Below, piece by piece: positions 59,168 to 64,000 of a stretch of DNA of 64,000 bases. The DNA comes from Candidatus Rifleibacterium amylolyticum. GTDB lineage: Bacteria > Muiribacteriota > Ozemobacteria > Ozemobacterales > Ozemobacteraceae. Where the stretch lies: positions 62,001 through 126,000 of the forward strand of contig JAACJG010000008.1 of the NCBI GenBank assembly GCA_009917695.1, read 5' to 3'. Made by a program: the position numbers and the translations under genes. The notes beneath the pieces were generated by a model. It was not told the origin of the DNA, did not search any database, and was given only the letters and a program-made list of their open reading frames with translations. Positions within the stretch are counted from its first letter, which is position 1; every line of letters starts with the position of its first letter.

Positions 59168-60610
59168 ATGAGATCCCGCATTTCTATTTTTCTGCTCGGC
59201 CTGGCACTCATTGCCACAATGGCCATCACCGGCTGCGGCATTTTCGGCGACGACGATGACGACGATGTTTATTCAACAGGCGGCACCACTACAATCAGTG
59301 GCTCTATCAGTACAACCGCAGGCGACAATTCTCTGCGTGCGCAGGCTGCTCCGACAAGCGCAACTGTAACCTTCAACTATCTGGATGACAATGGAGATCT
59401 GGTACCAATAGTTACTGGCATCAATGTCACTTTTACTGATGGCACTGCCCAATACACCTTCAGCGTTACACTGCCCACGGCAGCTCAGCAGAGACGTAAT
59501 TTCATTCTTCAGGCCATAACCAACACCAACGAAACCATCGAAGGCGTCGTGCCATTTGATCCGACTACCGAAACATCTGTCAGCGTGCCGCCTATCGATC
59601 CAGACGACGCTGGCCCGGCCGCATTTGTAAGACTCTGCGCCAACCCCACTTACGGAATTCCGAATGTTGACATTGCCAACGTTCTGACAATCTATACGCC
59701 TGCTCAGATCAAAGAAATGGTAAATGCTGATGGAACGCCAAAAGCAGATTTGACCGATCTGGCAACCCAGTTCAAGGCCCGCGATGCAGCAATTCAAACA
59801 GCTATTGGCCAGTTCTCCACCTACGCTGCAAAAATACAGCAGTTGATGGATTACAGCTTTCAGCTGGCGAGAATCCCTGATTACATTGGTTTTGCAAACC
59901 GAGAAAAATTTGTCGAAGCCATGCAAGCAAAAGCAACTGAACTCGGCCTGCCAGTAGATGCTTTTAATGCGCTTGACGAAGCAACAACTGATATCTGGGA
60001 TAACCTGCCAGTACCGGAGAATCCGCCAGCTGGATTTACAAATTATGGCGGAGCGCAGGAACAGAATCGTGAGCTTGAGAACCTTGGTCTGGCTCTTCAG
60101 TATTTTGCCGGCCTGTATACCGACAAGACTACAGAAATCAATGAGATCAGAACAAGATTTATTGCAGCTGCCACCACCTTCTTCAACCAGGCATTGGCCG
60201 GGGCTCCGCCGGAAATGGGCGGTCAAGGGCATCCATTCTTGGTTCTTGACGAGGCCCGCGAAATAATTTTCGCAAAGCTATGGGACGAAGCCAAGACTGA
60301 AATACTCATACAACAGTCAGAAATGGGCCAAATGCAGTTCGAAATGGAAGCAATCATTGCTCACAAGGCCGAACTGTATGCAACAGTTGTCGCCAAAATC
60401 AATACTAACTACGCAAACCTGAATGGCGCACCAGAAGATGAAGCCCAAAAAGCAATATTCATCAAACATCTTGCGACTCTTGCTTCAATTCCTATGTTGT
60501 CGAATCAGGAACCTCCTGATGGTCCCGATGCTCCTGATGGTCCCGATGCTCCTGACGGTCCCGATGCCCCCGACGGCCCCGTTCCGCCGCCGCCAGGATC
60601 GATCAGATGA
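59168..60610 (+). CDS. lipoprotein of unknown function with C-terminal PDG repeats
   Basis: 480 residues. Lipobox AITGC at about 19-23 followed by an Asp run (GDDDDDDV). Residues 40-140 are beta-rich and may be an Ig-like or carboxypeptidase-regulatory fold (SATVTFNYLDDNGDLVPIVT). Residues 150-450 are mostly helical. The end is a tandem PDGPDA repeat, then a Pro-rich tail. AGGAGG lies 12 bases before the ATG. Single gene, closed by a very strong terminator. Probably surface- or periplasm-exposed. No family recognised. Confidence 0.82.
   Translation: MRSRISIFLLGLALIATMAITGCGIFGDDDDDDVYSTGGTTTISGSISTTAGDNSLRAQAAPTSATVTFNYLDDNGDLVPIVTGINVTFTDGTAQYTFSVTLPTAAQQRRNFILQAITNTNETIEGVVPFDPTTETSVSVPPIDPDDAGPAAFVRLCANPTYGIPNVDIANVLTIYTPAQIKEMVNADGTPKADLTDLATQFKARDAAIQTAIGQFSTYAAKIQQLMDYSFQLARIPDYIGFANREKFVEAMQAKATELGLPVDAFNALDEATTDIWDNLPVPENPPAGFTNYGGAQEQNRELENLGLALQYFAGLYTDKTTEINEIRTRFIAAATTFFNQALAGAPPEMGGQGHPFLVLDEAREIIFAKLWDEAKTEILIQQSEMGQMQFEMEAIIAHKAELYATVVAKINTNYANLNGAPEDEAQKAIFIKHLATLASIPMLSNQEPPDGPDAPDGPDAPDGPDAPDGPVPPPPGSIR
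60515..60586 (+). repeat. 18-bp tandem coding repeat (PDGPDA)
   Basis: Three units of CCTGATGGTCCCGATGCT-type (60515-60568) and one degenerate unit (60569-60586) near the 3' end of the lipoprotein gene. Confidence 0.9.
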
Positions 60611-60636
60611 TAGCGAATTAATCCGATAAGCTTCTC

Positions 60637-60677
60637 AGCCGGGGCGCAGAGTATTCTGCGCCCCGGCTCTTCGTTTT
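60637..60677 (+). terminator. Rho-independent terminator
   Basis: Perfect 14-bp stem AGCCGGGGCGCAGA/TCTGCGCCCCGGCT with a GTAT loop, then CTTCGTTTT. It ends the lipoprotein gene. Confidence 0.9.
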
Positions 60678-61284
60678 AGCGATCTGATATGAGCTGAATG
60701 ACTCAGGGGAAAGCCAGGAAAAAGGATCTCATCGCATCGCCAGAATTATTTTTCATCTACCATATTTTTCAAAAGTTATGGCCATCTGATTCTGAGAATC
60801 TGTATTGCGCATCAATCAAGCAAGCCAGCGACAGCAGACGCTAAAAACAAATTATAATCAACACTTAAGCGACGGGGCACCGCATTTTCCTTTTATATGT
60901 ACACTCAGCGCAGCTGGCTCATCTGAATGCATTATTATGAGCGAATGCCGACGGCACGGCAGCGCAAAACTTGTTTTGCATGCAGATGGCCGCCGTCGGC
61001 CAAAAAACGAAAGGATGGTCCGTGAAACCGCTGATTGACAGCCTATAGCAAATTATCACGAAATAACATGATATAAATTGATTGGATATAAATTTAACCA
61101 GCCAATGACAATTGGAATCTACGGCACGCTAATAACACCCATTAGAGTTATTGAAGGCCTACACAATCAGCAGTAAAATCGCCTTAGGATCGATGACCTC
61201 CAACTTCACTGCTCAAGGCAATCACAGCTGATTATTTCTCTGCCGGCAAGCTAAATCTCCTTAAAAAAATCGAAAGGATTTTTT
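60678..61284. other. about 600-bp intergenic region with one structured element
   Basis: No frame here is supported by a ribosome site; a 77-codon frame at 60805-61038 is probably chance. The main feature is the nested hairpin at 60947-61000. The 3' part (61060-61284) is A/T-rich with several TATAAA-like boxes and carries the leader of the SET-domain gene. Confidence 0.6.
60947..61000. other. nested inverted repeats, candidate small RNA or repeat element
   Basis: Outer arms GCCGACGGC (60947-60955) and GCCGTCGGC (60992-61000), inner arms GCAAAAC (60964-60970) and GTTTTGC (60973-60979) with a 2-nt loop. Both pairs are exact. It is followed by C and six A, so on the minus strand it would be preceded by a T run and not act as a terminator. 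Confidence 0.45.
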
Positions 61285-61977
61285 ATGATTCACCCCCACA
61301 CTGAACTGCGCTTTATCAATAATGAAATCGGCTATGGTCTTGTTGCAACCCGCTTCATTCCGAAGGGTACTATCACCTGGGTCTTCGACCAGCTTGACCG
61401 TGAGTTCACCCCTAATCAGTTCAATCAGCTCGCTCCGATGTACAAAGAGATACTGGTTAAATATTGTTTCAGAAACAGCAAAGGCAACAGCATTCTCTGC
61501 TGGGATAACGCTCGCTACGTTAATCACAGTTTCCATTCAAACTGCTTCACTACACCTTACGACTACGAAATCGCCATCCGCGATATTCAGCCGGGCGAAG
61601 AACTGACCGACGACTACGGTTACCTTAACGTCGAAGAGCCATTCCGCGGCAAAGACGAAGGAACCCGCCGCAAAGTCGTATACCCCGACGACCTGGTCAG
61701 ATACCACAAAGTCTGGGATAAACAGCTGATCAAGGCAATGAAATATATCAACAGAGTCGAACAGCCCCTGCAGGCGCTGCTGACCCAGGATCTCTGGGAA
61801 AAATCTGTTCGTATCGCCGAAGGCCGCGAAGAAATGGATTCGATTCTCACCTGCTACTACAGCGGCGAAGAAAGAAACGAAACGGTAATCAGCCACAGTT
61901 CACGTCGCGATGATATGATTATGGCCGAAGGCAACAGCGAAGAAGCGCCAGCCCTGCATCGCCAGCACAACAACTGA
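61285..61977 (+). CDS. SET-domain protein (probable protein-lysine methyltransferase)
   Basis: 230 residues. The SET core is in residues 1-125: NEIGYGLVATRFIPKGTITW at the start, the SAM-binding RYVNHSFHSNC near 77 (NHS motif) and GEELTDDYGYL near 109, where the usual ELTYDY has Asp in place of Tyr. There is no clear post-SET Cys cluster; residues 125-230 are helical and charged. SET enzymes transfer methyl groups from S-adenosylmethionine to lysines and in bacteria act on ribosomal or chromatin-like proteins or as effectors. AAAGG upstream lies in the loop of a small A/T hairpin (61264-61284). Not exported. The target is unknown. Confidence 0.88.
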   Translation: MIHPHTELRFINNEIGYGLVATRFIPKGTITWVFDQLDREFTPNQFNQLAPMYKEILVKYCFRNSKGNSILCWDNARYVNHSFHSNCFTTPYDYEIAIRDIQPGEELTDDYGYLNVEEPFRGKDEGTRRKVVYPDDLVRYHKVWDKQLIKAMKYINRVEQPLQALLTQDLWEKSVRIAEGREEMDSILTCYYSGEERNETVISHSSRRDDMIMAEGNSEEAPALHRQHNN

Positions 61978-61982
61978 TCCGG

Positions 61983-64000
61983 CTACTTGCCGGTGCGACG
62001 ATCGGCCTGCTTTTTCGCCTTTTTGAGGGCGCCGGCGAATCCTGATTCTGGTTTAACAACGTCTGTCTGAGGCTCTGATTGAGCTTCGACAGGCGTTGTT
62101 TTATCAGGCCCGGCAAGCGGACGCCACGCAACGTTGTCGCTTCCGGTTGAAGCGGCGGCAGGCGCAGGCTGTTTTGCCTGACGCTGCAGACGACCCAGCA
62201 GAATGCTCAAAAGCGCAGTGCGGCGTTCGGCGATTTCAAAAAACATCAATAACAGCGCAAAAAGCAGCAACCAGTCAGATATATTGCGAAACTGCACTGT
62301 AGACGGCATCGACTGCCAGGCCTGCGACAGATCGATAAGCTCGACACCACCCGTAATGGCAGCCATTTCACGCAACGCCTGCGAACCAGCTTCGAGGTGC
62401 TGCGGTCGGTATTCCTGAGAATATGGCAGGCAGACCGGGTACAGGCGCAATCTGCGATTGTTGCCGGCCTCGACCATCGAGACGAGAGTTTCGTTTCCAC
62501 GTAGTTGCAGACTTGCCGACAGCGAGTCGGCGGTGTCCCAGTTCATCGTCAGATTTTCGCTTACCGGTTCCTGACCGGCAAATGAGCGTAATACAGTGAT
62601 TTGCGGATTCTCCCTGAAAATCTCACGTTCACGCTCGGGATCGAGATGCAGAACCGCCTGCCACTGCCCGTTCACTATCGTCTGAGTTACCGGCATGTTG
62701 TCGATACTCTGTCGCTCATCTGCAGCTGTCCACAGACAGAGACCCACAAGGATTTCAGAAGCGCCCGCACTGTTTAAAAACGGCTGGCCGAGAGTATCAT
62801 CGATAACGCCCATATAACAGGCAACCCGGCCAAGCCCCTGCTGCCAGCCGGCAATCATTGGCGCACTGTTCTCATCAATAGTTTTCATGGCTATCTGTGC
62901 TTCCGGGCGGGCATAGCAGAGATTGTAGGCACCGACACTCGAGCGCAACGACAGTGGTTTTCCGGTAAAAACCGCCAGGGCTTCGCTGGTTTCGACACCG
63001 GTCGGCTCATCGAGAAAGGTGCTGCGCGCAGCGACAAAGGTATCTTGAGTAAAAAGGCGGGGCAGTTCGCCCGGGTCGTTGGTAAAGAAAATACGTCCTT
63101 TGCCCTCGGCAGCGATCTTTTTAAGCAGGTTGGCGTCAGAATCAGTCTCGCGGCCAAGTCCGATGACGCTGCAGGTAATACCCGCCCTGCCGGCCTTGTC
63201 GAGCAGCACCCAGTATTGCCCGGGCTGTTCCGAATCAGAAGCATCAGCAAACAAAATGATATGCCTGGTCTTTGCCTTCGACGTCAGCAGCATTTCGCAG
63301 GCTTTACTCAAGCCAGCTTCTACGTATATTCCGCCACCCATCGACTCAACCCGCAAAACCTTGTTGCGCACCGCGTCCTTGTTGGTAAGCGGCTGTAGAT
63401 CAGTAATCACATGCGGTTCAGTGTCAACAGCGAGCAAACCGAATTCATCCAGTGGTGACAACAGATCTATTGTGTTAGCCGCCGCGATATTGGCGAGATC
63501 CATCTTGGTGCGATCGCCCTGAGCCGGTGCCGCCATACTGCCGGAACGGTCGAGAACCAGCACCAGTGCCAGCGCGAGTTTGCGGTGCTCAGAACGCAGT
63601 TCGAGCGAAACCGGCAGAATCGGTTCGAGCACCGACTGGTAGTAGCCGCCATTACCATAAGAATTGCGACCGCCGGTGAGCAGCAGACCTCCGCCAAGAT
63701 GACGAACCCAGGCCGAAAGAACCTGCATGCCATGCATGCCAAGGCGATTAGCCGAAACATTTTCGATGATCACCGCCGAGTAGCCGGCAAGAAACTCAAG
63801 ACTCCAGCTGATGTCAATCGGGCTCATAACTTCTACACGCTGATTCTGTTTTTTGAGCAGACCGGCCAGCGGATTATCGGGATTCTCGCTGACCAGCAGA
63901 AGTGGCATGCGGCCACGCACCTCGGCAAGAGCTGCGGCAATATTGTTCTCTGGCACAGGATCTTTGCCGTGACTGCCGGTTACCCGCAGCTCGTATTTGA
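61983..64000 (-). CDS. VWA-domain membrane protein (BatA/GATase1-like), N-terminus outside the window
   Basis: At least 672 residues; the frame stays open to the right edge of the window (upstream text YELRVTGSHGKDPVPENN), so the start lies beyond it. A GATase1-like segment (NVSANRLGMHGMQVLSAWVR, GGGLLLTGGRNSYGNGGYYQ) precedes a von Willebrand A domain with MIDAS motif LVLDRSGSMAAP and GGGIYVEAGLSKACEM. A beta-rich middle follows, and a hydrophobic segment near the C-terminus (LLLFALLLMFFEIAER), then a basic tail. This is the arrangement of large Bat-type or YfbK-related envelope proteins, possibly linked to MoxR ATPases. Only 5 bases separate its stop from the SET gene end. Confidence 0.87.
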   Translation of the reverse strand, partial: KYELRVTGSHGKDPVPENNIAAALAEVRGRMPLLLVSENPDNPLAGLLKKQNQRVEVMSPIDISWSLEFLAGYSAVIIENVSANRLGMHGMQVLSAWVRHLGGGLLLTGGRNSYGNGGYYQSVLEPILPVSLELRSEHRKLALALVLVLDRSGSMAAPAQGDRTKMDLANIAAANTIDLLSPLDEFGLLAVDTEPHVITDLQPLTNKDAVRNKVLRVESMGGGIYVEAGLSKACEMLLTSKAKTRHIILFADASDSEQPGQYWVLLDKAGRAGITCSVIGLGRETDSDANLLKKIAAEGKGRIFFTNDPGELPRLFTQDTFVAARSTFLDEPTGVETSEALAVFTGKPLSLRSSVGAYNLCYARPEAQIAMKTIDENSAPMIAGWQQGLGRVACYMGVIDDTLGQPFLNSAGASEILVGLCLWTAADERQSIDNMPVTQTIVNGQWQAVLHLDPEREREIFRENPQITVLRSFAGQEPVSENLTMNWDTADSLSASLQLRGNETLVSMVEAGNNRRLRLYPVCLPYSQEYRPQHLEAGSQALREMAAITGGVELIDLSQAWQSMPSTVQFRNISDWLLLFALLLMFFEIAERRTALLSILLGRLQRQAKQPAPAAASTGSDNVAWRPLAGPDKTTPVEAQSEPQTDVVKPESGFAGALKKAKKQADRRTGK

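Noticed and set aside
60805-61038. 77-codon frame in the intergenic region
   Set aside because: No ribosome site, low-complexity basic text and an internal nested hairpin; probably chance.
1-64000. CRISPR array, tRNA, rRNA, insertion sequence, prophage
   Set aside because: I looked for regular spaced repeats, tRNA-like ends and transposase or integrase motifs and saw none; the only repeats are the short elements listed.

Overview
The window (about 50% G+C, 46 protein genes found, no rRNA, tRNA, CRISPR array or insertion sequence seen) looks like ordinary chromosome from a Gram-negative-type (diderm) anaerobic or microaerophilic heterotroph. Lipoprotein and signal-peptide genes are frequent, and there are secretin-type STN domains. 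A 2Fe desulfoferrodoxin, FeoAB and a giant 2-hydroxyacyl-CoA dehydratase-type activase point to anaerobic life. The mix of WD40/LamG proteins, SpoIIE-type phosphatases, Ycf46-like AAA ATPase and Srf-like genes would fit a poorly cultured phylum such as Riflebacteria/Ozemobacteria, but that placement is a guess and cannot be settled from this sequence alone.

Layout. 1-8.9 kb: end of an unknown gene, a WD40-LamG surface protein, NAD-type malic enzyme, a glucosaminidase lipoprotein, a small exported protein, a secreted subtilase, and a membrane protein ending in a zinc-module tail. 9.0-12.9 kb: one operon of FdrA, a 67-residue protein, a DUF1116/YlbE protein and a metal-dependent cyclase, closed by a strong terminator; it resembles the oxamate carbamoyltransferase module but with a different partner enzyme. 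13-26.6 kb: signalling and envelope genes, including a hybrid histidine kinase whose phospho-acceptor His is Asn, and two overlapping membrane genes with HAMP plus SpoIIE-like domains, the first catalytically degenerate. A HEAT-repeat membrane protein, a small lipoprotein and CysE follow. 26.7-34 kb: Ycf46-like AAA ATPase, the feoA-feoB-dtxR iron operon with two operator boxes at its promoter, a newly recognised 46-residue gene, a cytidylate-kinase-like protein and a beta-propeller protein.

34-49.3 kb: a 1443-residue two-ATPase activase, an unidentified polytopic membrane protein, then a six-gene operon (40383-49264) built around an SrfB-like Hsp70/actin-fold ATPase and an SrfC-like GTPase, with a Sel1-repeat protein, a small membrane protein, an unknown 250-residue protein and a membrane protein with a zinc ribbon. 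The operon has a promoter overlapped by a perfect inverted repeat and is my best candidate for an undescribed system. 49.3-64 kb: two dispersed repeat elements, an exported APP1-type phosphatase, an exported phospholipase D, a ChaN-like protein, a TPR protein and an STN-domain protein with a 200-nt structured leader, desulfoferrodoxin, exported proteins of unknown role, a SET-domain methyltransferase and a VWA membrane protein running off the end.

Several genes (2913, 17175, 49660) have a -10 box exactly six bases before the ATG and no ribosome binding site, suggesting leaderless transcripts. Most other genes have clear AGGAG-type sites.
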